A stretch of DNA of 64,000 bases from Pseudomonas mandelii (GCF_900106065.1 NZ_LT629796.1:4247501-4311500), one strand, 5' to 3'; counted from the first letter of the stretch, positions 46,893 through 56,155 are shown. The notes: a model not told the origin generated them from the sequence alone. Made by a program: numbers and translations.

Positions 46893-48206
46893 ATGAAAGT
46901 CTTGAAAGGTCAGGACATCCTGGCACTTGGTTTTATGACGTTTGCCCTGTTTGTCGGGGCTGGCAACATCATCTTCCCGCCTATCGTCGGTTTGCAGTCC
47001 GGGCCCAATGTCTGGATGGCGGCGCTAGGCTTCTTGATCACGGCAGTCGGTTTGCCGGTGATCACCGTGGTTGCGTTGGCCAAGGTCGGTGGTGCGATGG
47101 ATGCCTTGAGCAGCCCGATCGGCAAAATCGCCGGCGGCCTGCTGGCCGCTGCGTGCTACCTCGCGGTCGGCCCGCTGTTCGCCACGCCGCGTACCGCGAC
47201 CGTATCGTTCGAAGTGGGTCTGGCGCCGCTGACCGGCGAGAGCCCGCTGGCGCTGTTCCTCTACAGCTCGGTGTACTTCCTGCTGGTGTTCTTCATTTCG
47301 CTCTATCCGGGCCGTTTGCTGGATACCGTAGGACGTTTCCTCGCCCCCCTGAAGATCATCGCCCTGGCCGCACTCGGCATCGCCGCATTCGCGCTGCCTG
47401 CCGGTGACATCGGCGTGGCGACGCCTGAGTATGTCGCGGCGCCGTTCTCCCAAGGGTTCATCAACGGTTACCTGACCATGGATACCCTTGGCGCGCTGGT
47501 GTTCGGCATCGTCATCGTCAACGCGATCCGCTCCCGTGGCGTCGAGTCACCAGCGCTGATCACCCGCTACGCGATCATTGCCGGGCTGATTGCCGGCGTG
47601 GGCCTGGCGCTGGTGTATGTCAGCCTGTTTCGTCTCGGTTCCGGCAGTCATGAAGTGGCGGCCGGTGCAGCTAACGGTGCCGCGGTGTTGCACGCCTATG
47701 TTCAGCACACCTTTGGTTCGCTGGGCAGCGGTTTCCTGGCGGTGCTGATCTCCCTGGCCTGTCTGGTCACCGCGGTCGGTCTGACGTGTGCATGCGCCGA
47801 ATACTTCAGCCGTGTGCTGCCACTGTCCTACAAGACATTGGTCATCATCCTCGCCGTGTTCTCCCTGTTTGTGTCCAACCTGGGCCTCACCAAGCTGATT
47901 GCGTTCTCGATCCCGGTACTGACGGCGATTTACCCGCCCTGCATCGCCCTGGTCGCGCTGAGCTTCTGCAAAGACTTCTGGCATGAACAGGGCCGTATCG
48001 TTGGCCCTGTGATGTTGGTGTCGTTCATCTTCGGCATGATCGATGCGCTCAAGGGGGCGGGTCTGGCGGACTGGATGCCAGCTCAGCTGTCCCACCTGCC
48101 GCTGAGCGAGCAAGGTCTGGCGTGGCTGGTGCCGTCGGTGATGACCTTGGTGGTTGCGGTGGTTTGCGATCGTCTGCTGGGCAAGCGCGAAGAAGTGCTG
48201 GCTTAA
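46893..48206 (+). CDS. brnQ: Branched-chain amino acid carrier (BrnQ/BraB family)
   Basis: 437 residues, about twelve membrane helices. The N-terminus [21 protein letters not shown] is the family signature (quoted part [17 protein letters not shown]), and LTTR-type sodium-coupled carrier segments follow ([38 protein letters not shown] in parts). It imports Leu, Ile and Val with Na+. P. aeruginosa also has a carrier gene (braB) directly after sucD. The ribosome site before the ATG is weak. Confidence 0.93.
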   Translation: MKVLKGQDILALGFMTFALFVGAGNIIFPPIVGLQSGPNVWMAALGFLITAVGLPVITVVALAKVGGAMDALSSPIGKIAGGLLAAACYLAVGPLFATPRTATVSFEVGLAPLTGESPLALFLYSSVYFLLVFFISLYPGRLLDTVGRFLAPLKIIALAALGIAAFALPAGDIGVATPEYVAAPFSQGFINGYLTMDTLGALVFGIVIVNAIRSRGVESPALITRYAIIAGLIAGVGLALVYVSLFRLGSGSHEVAAGAANGAAVLHAYVQHTFGSLGSGFLAVLISLACLVTAVGLTCACAEYFSRVLPLSYKTLVIILAVFSLFVSNLGLTKLIAFSIPVLTAIYPPCIALVALSFCKDFWHEQGRIVGPVMLVSFIFGMIDALKGAGLADWMPAQLSHLPLSEQGLAWLVPSVMTLVVAVVCDRLLGKREEVLA

Positions 48207-48250
48207 GTTGCTTCATGGCCCGCCACAAGCGGGTCTTGAGTCGCTATAGA

Positions 48251-48285
48251 AATGCCCCGTATCAATCGATACGGGGCATTTTTTT
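48251..48285. terminator. Terminator after brnQ
   Basis: A 13-bp perfect stem AATGCCCCGTATC / GATACGGGGCATT, loop AATC, T7 tract. It lies at a convergent junction. Confidence 0.93.
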
Positions 48286-48293
48286 ATCACCAT

Positions 48294-49601
48294 TTACTTC
48301 TCTCTGGTGGCTAGAAACCGCGCTACAGTCGCCCTGTCAAAAAAATACCGGCAATCACCCGAAGCAATGATTTTTTGATCGGGTTGCACAACCACCGACT
48401 TCCAGAACTCGTAATCTTTTCCAAAGCGGGTATTCAGAAAGCCTTCGTCGCCGAACGTGATGTCGAGTTTTCCCGTAGCCTCATAACGGGCGATCAGCGT
48501 ACTCTCCCTGCTTCTCGCGCCTGACAGGCCAACGACGACAATTCCATGTGCAGGGTCTCCGCCAATGTCAGACCATGCGTTGGCTGCGCTTGATGGCAAC
48601 TCGGACACCACCGCTTTGCCACCGTTGAAAACAAGATTCGGCCAACCATTTCCATTAAACGCTGCAAGCACTCCCCGGCGGCCGTTGCCCCAAACATCGT
48701 TCGGGGTTCGGTCCAACGAGCCAGTCACGAACGTACTGCCATCTTCGCGCAGTAACAGGCCTGAAAATACTGTATCGGCTTCGTCGATGCGGATTCTCGT
48801 GATGCCGCTCGTCCCAAAGGAATTGTCTGGAGTTCCATCAGCTTTGAAGCGGGCGACGATACCTTCGTTCTGAGGGCTAAAGCCTACGGAGCTGGATCCG
48901 ACGACAGTAATGGCGCCATCAGCGGACGCGCCGACTGCATGGATGACGAAATCGACATTGATGCTGCCGCTTCCGTTAAATGACAGATCAAGTTTGCCGT
49001 CTGGGTCGTATCGAAAGATGCTCATCCAACCCGCCATTATGATCTCGCCATTTGGACCGATTGCAGTGTTGGAGGTTGGTTGAGTCATTGAACGATGGGG
49101 TCTGGTTGAAACGGCCAGGTTACTCAAGTGGGTTGGGTAGGGATTCAGTACCAGACCTCCATCGCCAAACGTGTAATCAGGTTTGCCGTTTTCGAGAAAG
49201 CGCGCGAAAGCAAGATACTCAATATCGTCGCGGTGTGTACCAATGACCAGGATCTTCCCATCTTTGTAAAGTTGGGCGCCGTGTAGAGAGGCCCGAGATC
49301 CAACCTTAAACCCGCCCTTGAGTATTCCGTCATCCGCAAAATCAGGATCCCGGCTGCCATCTTCCAGCAGTTGTACAAGCTGGAAGTCTTGATGACCTTC
49401 CCAGTAGACGCCGCCTGCCAGAAGTAACTTCTCGTCGGGTCTTCTGGAAACAATTTGCAGTGGGTCACTTCCTGCAGAAAATTGATAGGCTACGCCAGCC
49501 TGCCCAAAAGACGGATCAAGCCATTGTTCATCAGGAGCCGCGGCTGATTTTTTTTTGGGCTGAGCATAGGAATTCTCCAGGTGCCGATTGATAAAGTTCA
49601 A
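48294..49601 (-). CDS. Delta-60 repeat (beta-propeller-like) protein with unusual start
   Basis: About 435 codons with at least six delta-60 units recognisable by D-x-S/T-F-G-x-x-G (LDPSFGQAG, PDYTFGDGG, LDLSFNGSG, PDNSFGTSG, LDITFGDEG and RDPDFADDG). No signal peptide or membrane segment. Base composition looks less GC-rich than the neighbours, suggesting transfer. The open frame begins only at a TTG (49601) without a ribosome site. The best ribosome site plus ATG (GGAG, ATG at 49567) is one base out of frame, separated by a run of nine A. The true start is therefore uncertain. Function unknown; such proteins are often surface- or secretion-associated. Confidence 0.75.
   Translation of the reverse strand: MNFINRHLENSYAQPKKKSAAAPDEQWLDPSFGQAGVAYQFSAGSDPLQIVSRRPDEKLLLAGGVYWEGHQDFQLVQLLEDGSRDPDFADDGILKGGFKVGSRASLHGAQLYKDGKILVIGTHRDDIEYLAFARFLENGKPDYTFGDGGLVLNPYPTHLSNLAVSTRPHRSMTQPTSNTAIGPNGEIIMAGWMSIFRYDPDGKLDLSFNGSGSINVDFVIHAVGASADGAITVVGSSSVGFSPQNEGIVARFKADGTPDNSFGTSGITRIRIDEADTVFSGLLLREDGSTFVTGSLDRTPNDVWGNGRRGVLAAFNGNGWPNLVFNGGKAVVSELPSSAANAWSDIGGDPAHGIVVVGLSGARSRESTLIARYEATGKLDITFGDEGFLNTRFGKDYEFWKSVVVQPDQKIIASGDCRYFFDRATVARFLATREK
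49548..49556 (-). other. A9 slippery tract near the start of the delta-60 gene
   Basis: On the minus strand nine A's follow ATG CTC AGC CC. In the ATG frame the codons read CCA AAA AAA AAT, so A-AAA-AAA is a canonical -1 slippery heptamer that would move ribosomes into the long delta-60 frame. Confidence 0.6.
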
Positions 49602-49649
49602 GAGGCTACAAGCGATACCTTGGAGGCTAACCGGTAAAAATAAGACTGA

Positions 49650-49673
49650 ATAGCTGTCAAATATGACAGCTAT
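49650..49673. promoter_or_regulatory. Palindrome upstream of the delta-60 gene
   Basis: Ten-base half-sites ATAGCTGTCA / TGACAGCTAT around AATA, 48 bases upstream of the delta-60 frame in an AT-rich gap. There is no T-tract, so it is more likely an operator than a terminator. Confidence 0.5.
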
Positions 49674-49829
49674 TGATGATGTTCAATCGATAGAATTTAA
49701 TGAAGTGCGCCCTTTTTCGACTTTGCATTGAACAAGCGCTTATGTAACGTTGAACGCGAGAGGTAGTGGTTGCCTTGCACAGCCAATTCGTATTGAAAAC
49801 TCAGCTTCAGCCCACGTTTAAGGACCTGC

Positions 49830-50567
49830 ATGTCGTTCATCCACGCCAATATCATCCACATCGTTGCCGCGCTGTGGTTTGTCATCTGCTGGGGCGGTTA
49901 CACCCGCTATGCCTCATGGAAGGGCCGCGACACCGCATGCCTGGCCAGTGTGCTGCACCTGTACCGTGAAGACTGGATGCGCCGCATGCTCTTGCGCGAC
50001 AACCGCATCGCCGACGCCAGCGTGGTCGGCAACCTGGAGCGTAACGCCTCGTTCTTTGCCTCCAGCACGCTGATTATCCTGGCTGGCATTCTCACCGTAC
50101 TCGGTGCGTCGGAACGGGCCGTGTCGTTGCTGGCGGATATTCCGATGGTGCAACAGGCGTCGCAGGGGATGTCCGAGATCAAGTTACTGTGCCTGGCGCT
50201 GGTGTTTGTCTATGCGTTCTTCACCTTCAGCTGGTGCATGCGCCAGTACAACTTCGCCGCCATTTTGATCGGGTCGGCGCCGATGATTGGCGAACGTCAC
50301 GTGTCCGAACAAGAGCGCAAAGCCTTCGCCGCCCGAGCCGCCCGGGTAATTTCCATGGCGGCCAACCAGTTCAACTTTGGCCTGCGTTCTTACTACTTTG
50401 GCATGACCATGCTGGCTTGGTTCGTCAGCCCATGGCTGTTCATGTTGATGAGTGCTGGCGTGGTGCTGGTGTTGTATCGCCGGGAGTTTCATTCCGACGT
50501 TCTCGACGTGATGGTCTATACCCCTACAGAGGCGCCATTGCCCGAAGCCAATAAAGAGGCCGCTTGA
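49830..50567 (+). CDS. DUF599 family membrane protein
   Basis: 245 residues with four to five membrane helices. It starts FIHANIIHIVAALWFVICWGGYTRYA and has the DUF599 core NLERNASFFASSTLIILAGI and GLRSYYFGMTMLAWFVSPW (segments shown in part). Function unknown. AAGGACCTGC precedes the ATG. The stop shares a base with the MAPEG gene (TGATG), so the two are co-translated. Confidence 0.85.
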   Translation: MSFIHANIIHIVAALWFVICWGGYTRYASWKGRDTACLASVLHLYREDWMRRMLLRDNRIADASVVGNLERNASFFASSTLIILAGILTVLGASERAVSLLADIPMVQQASQGMSEIKLLCLALVFVYAFFTFSWCMRQYNFAAILIGSAPMIGERHVSEQERKAFAARAARVISMAANQFNFGLRSYYFGMTMLAWFVSPWLFMLMSAGVVLVLYRREFHSDVLDVMVYTPTEAPLPEANKEAA

Positions 50568-50968
50568 TGAGTATTCCGTTCTGGTGCGTGTTTATCAGCG
50601 CCTTGCTGATCTACGTGGCCCGCATGCCCGTGACCAAGGCCATGAAAGAGCAGGGCGGTTACAACAATCACCTGCCGCGTCAGCAACAGGCGCAACTCAC
50701 AGGTTTCGGCGCCCGTGCAGTGGCGGCGCATCAAAACTGCTTCGAGGCGTTCATATTGTTTGCGGTGGGGGTGTTGATGGCGCACACCACGCAGACGGCG
50801 GGGTGGCTGATCGATTCGCTGGCCATCATCTTTGTGATTTCCCGAATCATTTATTTACTGTGCTATTGGGCGGATCTTGCCTGGCAGCGCAGCCTGGTAT
50901 GGATCGTCGGACTAGTGTGTTCGTTGCTGTTGATGATTAGTCCGACTTTTAGAACTCTTTTGCTCTAA
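50567..50968 (+). CDS. MAPEG family membrane protein
   Basis: 133 residues, four membrane helices, with the MAPEG pattern in the first loop and second helix (RAVAAHQNCFEAFILFAVGV) and a later RIIYLLCYWADLAWQRSLVW. Eukaryotic MAPEG members are glutathione-dependent enzymes; bacterial roles are mostly unknown. ATG 50567 overlaps the DUF599 stop. It is followed by a bidirectional terminator. Confidence 0.85.
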   Translation: MSIPFWCVFISALLIYVARMPVTKAMKEQGGYNNHLPRQQQAQLTGFGARAVAAHQNCFEAFILFAVGVLMAHTTQTAGWLIDSLAIIFVISRIIYLLCYWADLAWQRSLVWIVGLVCSLLLMISPTFRTLLL

Positions 50969-50985
50969 AGGTTCGAATGACAGGC

Positions 50986-51018
50986 AAAAGAAAACCCGCA
51001 CTTGGCGGGTTTTCTTTT
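50986..51018. terminator. Bidirectional terminator
   Basis: A 14-bp perfect stem AAAAGAAAACCCGC / GCGGGTTTTCTTTT with loop ACTTG, between the convergent MAPEG and lipoprotein genes. Confidence 0.93.
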
Positions 51019-51036
51019 ATCACGCTAAAAACTGTT

Positions 51037-51294
51037 TTAGTTTTTAGGTGCTTCAGCAGGAGCGGCTGGAGCCGACTCTTGAGCAGCGGCTTTGTTCGAT
51101 TCGGCCTGAGCTTTGGCAGCTTCGGCGTTTTCTTTCGCAGCGTCGTTCACTTTATCCTGAGCTTTGTTCATGTCTTGCTGGGCTTGCTCAGCATGTTGGT
51201 TAGCATCTTGAGCTTTGTCCTCGGATTTTTTATCGCAAGCAGCGAGACCGAGGGAAGCGGTCAACATCAAGGCAATAGCTAAAGTCTTACGCAT
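51037..51294 (-). CDS. Small Ala/Lys/Gln-rich coiled-coil lipoprotein
   Basis: 85 residues: lipoprotein signal MRKTLAIALMLTASLGLAAC with lipobox LAAC (C20). The rest is a charged, Ala-rich helix (KAQDANQHAEQAQQDMNKAQ) with heptad spacing and an Ala/Pro tail. Asp at +2 (CDKK) would favour inner-membrane retention by the E. coli rule, though that rule is unreliable in Pseudomonas. AAGGAG is well placed before ATG 51294. Function unknown; it is Lpp/OprI-like in style but not homologous by eye. Confidence 0.8.
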   Translation of the reverse strand: MRKTLAIALMLTASLGLAACDKKSEDKAQDANQHAEQAQQDMNKAQDKVNDAAKENAEAAKAQAESNKAAAQESAPAAPAEAPKN

Positions 51295-51451
51295 GGGGTG
51301 TATCTCCTTATGGAAAATATCTACTGGCCTTTCGAGCACAGCCCTCAGGGTTAAGTTCCTCAAATCGTTCAGATATATAAGAATATTCCTGCGGGAACTT
51401 TTACGAATACGCCGAATACGATTTCCGACTATTAAGAAGAGTGTTTATCAC

Positions 51452-51928
51452 ATGGCCGAAAACCCCGTTTTTGAGCGCGCGACGCGATTTCTTTCGGCAC
51501 TCAGGCATTGTCAGGTGTTGGGTTTGCGGGTTCACAGCGCCAGCAACGAAGGGCTGACGGTCATCCTGCCGTACAGCCCGCAAATCGTCGGCAACCCGCA
51601 GACCGGTGTGATCCATGGCGGGGCTTTGACCTCGCTGATGGACACCGCGTGTGGCATGTCGACCCTCTGCGTCCTGCCCGAATTTGAAGTCTGCCCGACC
51701 CTCGATTTGCGCATCGACTACATGCACGCCGCCGAGCCTCATAAGGACGTCTACGGTTTCGCCCAATGCTACCGGGTGACAACCGACGTGATCTTCGCCC
51801 GAGGCTTTGCCTACCAGGACGATCCCGAGCAGCCCATCGCCCACGTCGTCGGCACGTTCATGCGCATGGGCAAAGCCGTCAAAGGCGCCAAGGGTTTTGG
51901 CGGTGCAATCGCCGGAGGTGCGAAATGA
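51452..51928 (+). CDS. PaaI-family hotdog thioesterase, first of a tandem pair
   Basis: 158 residues with the hotdog fold; the family motif is NPQTGVIHGGALTSLMDTACG (active-site region, key part GVIHGGALTSLMD) and LDLRIDYMHAA. It probably hydrolyses acyl-CoA. The ATG at 51452 was chosen because the longer in-frame extension overlaps the divergent lipoprotein gene. The stop overlaps the next thioesterase gene as ATGA. Confidence 0.85.
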   Translation: MAENPVFERATRFLSALRHCQVLGLRVHSASNEGLTVILPYSPQIVGNPQTGVIHGGALTSLMDTACGMSTLCVLPEFEVCPTLDLRIDYMHAAEPHKDVYGFAQCYRVTTDVIFARGFAYQDDPEQPIAHVVGTFMRMGKAVKGAKGFGGAIAGGAK

Positions 51929-52377
51929 CTGACTCTTTCAAGGAGCAACTCCAGCAAGCCCACGCGCAGGGGGACTATGCCTCGCTGCTGCACCTGCTGC
52001 CTTACGCCAAACTGATCGGCATCGAGTGTTCCCGTGTCGGGGATGAGCTGCTGTTTCGCTTGCCGGCCAACAAGGACAACATTGGTAACCCTTTACTGCC
52101 GGCCATACATGGCGGGGTGATCGCCGGGTTCATGGAGCTGTCCGCAGCGCTGCACCTGCTGATTTTCACCGGCTCGCCCGGTGTACCGAAGATCATCGAT
52201 TTCTCCCTCGACTACCTGCGAGCCGGGCAGTTTCGCGATACCTGGGCCAAATGTCAGGTTTGCCGCCAGGGCCGACGCGTGGCAAACGTGGCGATTACAG
52301 CCTGGCAAACCACCGAAGCCGAGCCGATTGCCACCGCCCGCGGTCATTTCAAAATTGAAGAGCCCTTGAAATCCTGA
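51925..52377 (+). CDS. PaaI-family hotdog thioesterase, second of a tandem pair
   Basis: 150 residues with NPLLPAIHGGVIAGFMELSAA and IIDFSLDYLRAG in the same positions as its neighbour's motifs (key part LPAIHGGVIAGFME). The conserved Asp of the first paralog (SLMDTA) is Glu here (FMELSA). The coupled pair may form a heteromer or result from duplication and divergence. A heat-shock promoter for htpG lies across its 3' end. Confidence 0.85.
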   Translation: MTDSFKEQLQQAHAQGDYASLLHLLPYAKLIGIECSRVGDELLFRLPANKDNIGNPLLPAIHGGVIAGFMELSAALHLLIFTGSPGVPKIIDFSLDYLRAGQFRDTWAKCQVCRQGRRVANVAITAWQTTEAEPIATARGHFKIEEPLKS

Positions 52378-52392
52378 ACTCAGCCCCAAACT
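52365..52392 (+). promoter_or_regulatory. Sigma-32 (RpoH) type promoter for htpG
   Basis: CCCTTGAAA (-35 core CTTGAA at 52365-52370), a 13-base spacer, and CCCCAAAC (-10) at 52384. This is close to the RpoH consensus CTTGAA-N13-CCCCAT and overlaps the stop of the upstream thioesterase gene. Confidence 0.7.
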
Positions 52393-52458
52393 CTGATGAC
52401 AACCCGCCGCCGACCCTTCAGGTCGCGGCCACTGCCATCTGATTGGAGTTTGATGACC

Positions 52459-54363
52459 ATGAGTGTGGAAACTCAAAAGGAAACCCTGGGCTTCCAGACC
52501 GAGGTGAAGCAACTGCTGCACCTCATGATCCATTCGCTGTATTCCAACAAGGAAATTTTCCTTCGCGAATTGATCTCGAACGCCTCTGACGCTGTCGACA
52601 AATTACGTTTCGAAGCCCTGTCCAAGCCTGAACTGCTGGAAGGTGGCGCCGAACTGAAAATCCGTGTGAGCTTCGACAAGGACGCCAAGACCGTCACCCT
52701 CGAAGACAACGGCATCGGCATGAGCCGTGAAGACGCGATTACCCACCTGGGGACCATCGCCAAATCCGGCACTGCTGATTTCATGAAACACCTGTCTGGC
52801 GATCAGAAGAAAGACTCGCACCTGATCGGTCAGTTTGGTGTCGGTTTCTACTCGGCCTTCATCGTCGCTGACAAAGTTGACGTGTTCAGCCGTCGTGCCG
52901 GTTCTGCTGCCAGCGAAGGCGTGCATTGGTCGTCCAAAGGTGAAGGCGATTTTGAAGTTGCCACCGTTGAGAAAGCCGAGCGCGGCACCCGTATCGTCCT
53001 GCACCTTAAATCCGGTGAAGACGAATTCGCCGATGGCTGGCGTCTGCGCAACATCATCAAGAAGTACTCCGACCACATCGCTCTGCCGATCGAGTTGCCG
53101 AAAGAAGTGGCAGCTGTCGAAGGTGAAGAGAAGCCTGCAGTTGAATGGGAAACCGTCAACCGCGCCAGCGCCCTGTGGACTCGTCCTCGCACCGAGATCA
53201 AGGACGAGGAATACCAGGAGTTCTACAAGCACATCGCTCATGACTTCGAAAATCCGCTGAGCTGGAGCCATAACAAGGTCGAAGGCAAGCTCGAATACAG
53301 CTCGCTGCTGTATGTGCCGACCCGTGCTCCGTTCGACCTGTACCAGCGTGAAGCGCCGAAAGGCCTGAAGCTCTATGTACAGCGCGTATTTGTCATGGAT
53401 CAGGCCGAGTCGTTCCTGCCGCTGTACCTGCGCTTCATCAAAGGTGTGGTCGATTCCAACGACTTGTCGCTGAACGTGTCGCGGGAAATCCTGCAGAAAG
53501 ACCCGATTATCGATTCCATGAAGTCGGCGCTGACCAAGCGCGTTCTCGACATGCTGGAAAAACTGGCGAAGAACGAGCCTGAGCAATACAAAGGCTTCTG
53601 GAAGAACTTCGGTCAGGTCATGAAAGAAGGCCCGGCAGAAGACTTCGCCAACAAAGAGAAAATCGCTGGGCTGCTGCGTTTTGCATCGACAAGCGGTGAT
53701 GAAGGTGAGCAAGTGGTGGGTCTGGCCGAGTACTTGGCTCGCGCCAAGGAAGGTCAGGACAAGATCTATTACCTGACCGGCGAAACCTACGCGCAAGTCA
53801 AGAACAGCCCGCACCTGGAAGTCTTCCGCAAGAAAGGCATCGAAGTGCTGCTGCTGACCGACCGCATTGATGAGTGGCTGATGAGCTACCTCAGCGACTT
53901 CGACGGCAAGAGCTTTGTCGACGTGGCGCGCGGTGACCTGGACCTGGGCAACCTGGATTCGGAAGAGGACAAGAAAGCCGCGGAAGAAGTCGCCAAGTCC
54001 AAAGAGGGCCTGGTTGAGCGTCTGAAAACTGCACTGGGCGAATCCGTCGCCGAAGTACGGGTTTCCCACCGTCTGACCGATTCCCCGGCGATCCTGGCCA
54101 TCGGCGAGCAGGACCTGGGCATGCAGATGCGTCAGATCCTCGAAGCCAGCGGTCAGAAGGTTCCGGATTCGAAGCCGATCTTCGAATTCAACCCGGCTCA
54201 CCCGCTGATCGAGAAACTCGACAACGAGCAGAGCGATGAACGCTTCGGCGACCTGTCGCACATTCTCTTCGATCAGGCGGCACTGGCAGCCGGCGACAGC
54301 TTGAAAGACCCGGCCGCGTATGTGCGCCGCCTCAACAAGCTGCTGGTTGAACTGTCGGTTTAA
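52459..54363 (+). CDS. htpG: HtpG, Hsp90-family chaperone
   Basis: 634 residues. The N-terminal GHKL ATPase domain shows [32 protein letters not shown], and [15 protein letters not shown]; the middle domain shows [10 protein letters not shown] and the C-terminal dimerisation domain follows. It assists folding of client proteins under stress. ATG 52459 ([17 protein letters not shown]) gives the standard length; ATG 52453 is an alternative two codons earlier. It reads from a sigma-32 promoter inside the upstream gene and ends at a TTCG terminator. Confidence 0.97.
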   Translation: MSVETQKETLGFQTEVKQLLHLMIHSLYSNKEIFLRELISNASDAVDKLRFEALSKPELLEGGAELKIRVSFDKDAKTVTLEDNGIGMSREDAITHLGTIAKSGTADFMKHLSGDQKKDSHLIGQFGVGFYSAFIVADKVDVFSRRAGSAASEGVHWSSKGEGDFEVATVEKAERGTRIVLHLKSGEDEFADGWRLRNIIKKYSDHIALPIELPKEVAAVEGEEKPAVEWETVNRASALWTRPRTEIKDEEYQEFYKHIAHDFENPLSWSHNKVEGKLEYSSLLYVPTRAPFDLYQREAPKGLKLYVQRVFVMDQAESFLPLYLRFIKGVVDSNDLSLNVSREILQKDPIIDSMKSALTKRVLDMLEKLAKNEPEQYKGFWKNFGQVMKEGPAEDFANKEKIAGLLRFASTSGDEGEQVVGLAEYLARAKEGQDKIYYLTGETYAQVKNSPHLEVFRKKGIEVLLLTDRIDEWLMSYLSDFDGKSFVDVARGDLDLGNLDSEEDKKAAEEVAKSKEGLVERLKTALGESVAEVRVSHRLTDSPAILAIGEQDLGMQMRQILEASGQKVPDSKPIFEFNPAHPLIEKLDNEQSDERFGDLSHILFDQAALAAGDSLKDPAAYVRRLNKLLVELSV

Positions 54364-54372
54364 CCGAGTTGT

Positions 54373-54400
54373 AAAAAAAACCCGCTTCGGCGGGTTTTTT
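54373..54400 (+). terminator. Terminator of htpG
   Basis: AAAAAACCCGC / GCGGGTTTTTT stem with TTCG loop. Confidence 0.93.
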
Positions 54401-54430
54401 CATTCTGGTGTCTTTTACTGGGAGTTAGTC

Positions 54431-55159
54431 ATGAGCCAAATCACTGTTCGTTCCGTCGCTTATCAGCTTGATGGCCAGTCGTATGAAAGCCGTCTGGCGT
54501 TCGATGCCGACCACAAAGGCCCGCGCCCCGGTCTGTTGATGGCGCCGAACTGGATGGGTGTCAGCGCCGGTGCCGAGGAGATCGCCAAATCGGTGGCGGC
54601 CAAGGGTTATGTGGTGTTGATCGCCGACCTGTACGGCCAGTCGGTGCGTCCACAGAATGGCGACGAGGCGGGTGCAGCGATGATGCCGCTCAAGAACGAC
54701 CGCGCCTTGCTGCGCAAGCGCATGCAAGCGGCGTTCGAACAGTTGCAAGGGCAGGGCGAGGCGGCGGTTGATACCTCGAAACTGGCGACCTTCGGTTTCT
54801 GCTTCGGCGGTTGCTGCGCACTGGAACTGGCCCGCACGGGCGCGCCGGTAAAAGCGGCGGTTTCGTTCCATGGCACGCTGGATACGCCGAACGTCAACGA
54901 TGCTAAAACCATCAAGGGCTCGGTGCTGGTGTTGCACGGTGCATCCGACCCGCTGGTGCCGAAAGAGCAATTGCCGGCGTTTGAAGAGGAAATGAATGCG
55001 GCGGGGGTGGATTGGCAACTGCTGAGTTACGGCGGCGCGGTGCATTCGTTTACTGACCCGCATGCGAATGTGCCGGGCAAGATGATGTATGACGCGAAGA
55101 CGGCGGCTCGGGCGTTTACTTCGATGCACAATCTGCTGGATGAAGTTTTTAAAGACTGA
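54431..55159 (+). CDS. Dienelactone hydrolase family protein
   Basis: 242 residues, alpha/beta hydrolase fold with a cysteine nucleophile in GFCFGG (C124), typical of dienelactone hydrolases, Asp in HGASDPLVP (about 178) and His in AVHSFTD (about 209). The Cys-Asp-His triad is complete. GGAG precedes ATG 54431. It sits alone directly after htpG, not in an aromatic-degradation cluster, so the natural substrate is unlikely to be dienelactone. Confidence 0.9.
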   Translation: MSQITVRSVAYQLDGQSYESRLAFDADHKGPRPGLLMAPNWMGVSAGAEEIAKSVAAKGYVVLIADLYGQSVRPQNGDEAGAAMMPLKNDRALLRKRMQAAFEQLQGQGEAAVDTSKLATFGFCFGGCCALELARTGAPVKAAVSFHGTLDTPNVNDAKTIKGSVLVLHGASDPLVPKEQLPAFEEEMNAAGVDWQLLSYGGAVHSFTDPHANVPGKMMYDAKTAARAFTSMHNLLDEVFKD

Positions 55160-55170
55160 TAGCTGATTCC

Positions 55171-55195
55171 GCCCTGACACTTTCGGTGTCAGGGC
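55171..55195. terminator. Weak hairpin after the dienelactone hydrolase gene
   Basis: Stem GCCCTGACAC / GTGTCAGGGC with loop TTTCG and no T-tract. Confidence 0.5.
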
Positions 55196-55201
55196 CAACC
55201 T

Positions 55202-55271
55202 CATCGCGAGCAGGCTCACTCCTACAATTGGAATGCATTCTCCCTTGTAGGAGTGAGCCTGCTCGCGATGG
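55202..55271. repeat. REPIN (GTAGGAGTGAGCCTGCTCGCGA class)
   Basis: Inverted pair at 55202-55228 and 55246-55271 around a short centre with GGAATGCATTC, almost identical in layout to the REPIN at 22414 next to the RAYT gene. Confidence 0.87.
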
Positions 55272-55294
55272 CGGTGTTACTGCTACCGACGATG

Positions 55295-56155
55295 CTAAGG
55301 CAGCTCGATCCGCTCGCTTTCCCCCGGCACCGTCGGCCAATCCCCAGCCGCCCAGCGTCGTCGCGCTTCATCGATCGCCGCCGGATCGCTCGCCACAAAA
55401 TTCCAGTTGATTCGCCGCGGCCCGTCCAGCGGTGCCCCACCAAACAGCACGGCATGACAGTCGCTCTCGGCGAACAACGTCATTTCCTCTCCGGCAGGCA
55501 GCACCACCAGCGCATGGGGCTCCAGCAGCTCGCCATCAAGCTGTGCGTCGCCGCTGAGCACGTACAGTGCCCGCTCTTCATGCTCGGTCGGGATTAGCAA
55601 GGTGGTCGCCGTTTGCAGGTTCAATTCCGCATACAGCGTAGGAGAAAGCACCGGCACCGGCGATTCCAGGCAAAAGCCTGACCCGGCAATCATGCGGATC
55701 TTCACGCCAAGGTTATCGCTGACCGGCAACGTCGCTGCCGGATGATGGCTGTAGTGACCGGGCCCCTGTTCCTGCGTCTTGGGGGAGGCGAGCCAAACCT
55801 GCAAACCGTGCATCGTGAAGCCGCTTTCCTTCAAGGTTTCAGGCGTGCGTTCAACGTGAGCAATTGCACTGCCCGCCGTCATCCAGCTGACATCGCCAGC
55901 ATCGACCACCTGATCGGAGCCGAGGCTGTCCTTGTGCTGGATTTTTCCTTCGAACAAATACGTGAGGGTGGACAGGCCAATGTGCGGGTGCTGACGGATG
56001 TTCATGCCTGTTCCCGCCGCATAACGGGTTTCGAGCATGTGGTCGAAAAAGACGAAAGGCCCGACGCTGCGGCATTTGGCTGACGGCAGCGGGCGCAGAA
56101 TCGGTTGGCCCTCGACATCTTCGGCGCGAGGGCGGATCACGAGTGGCGTGTTCAT
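55295..56155 (-). CDS. Pirin family protein
   Basis: 286 residues, two cupin domains. The N-terminal metal site is complete: H56 and H58 in RQHPHIGLSTLTYLFEG, H100 and E102 in GSAIAHVERTPE. Bacterial pirins can act as quercetinases or regulators; the role here is not determinable. ATG 56155 was chosen (MNTPLVIRPR) because the upstream extension lacks family sequence. It lies 61 bases downstream of the OsmC gene on the same strand, so the two may be co-transcribed. Confidence 0.9.
   Translation of the reverse strand: MNTPLVIRPRAEDVEGQPILRPLPSAKCRSVGPFVFFDHMLETRYAAGTGMNIRQHPHIGLSTLTYLFEGKIQHKDSLGSDQVVDAGDVSWMTAGSAIAHVERTPETLKESGFTMHGLQVWLASPKTQEQGPGHYSHHPAATLPVSDNLGVKIRMIAGSGFCLESPVPVLSPTLYAELNLQTATTLLIPTEHEERALYVLSGDAQLDGELLEPHALVVLPAGEEMTLFAESDCHAVLFGGAPLDGPRRINWNFVASDPAAIDEARRRWAAGDWPTVPGESERIELP

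Noticed and set aside
46766..47407. Plus-strand frame starting in the brnQ leader
   Set aside because: It continues out of frame through brnQ and has an Arg/Pro-rich translation; no leader-peptide character.
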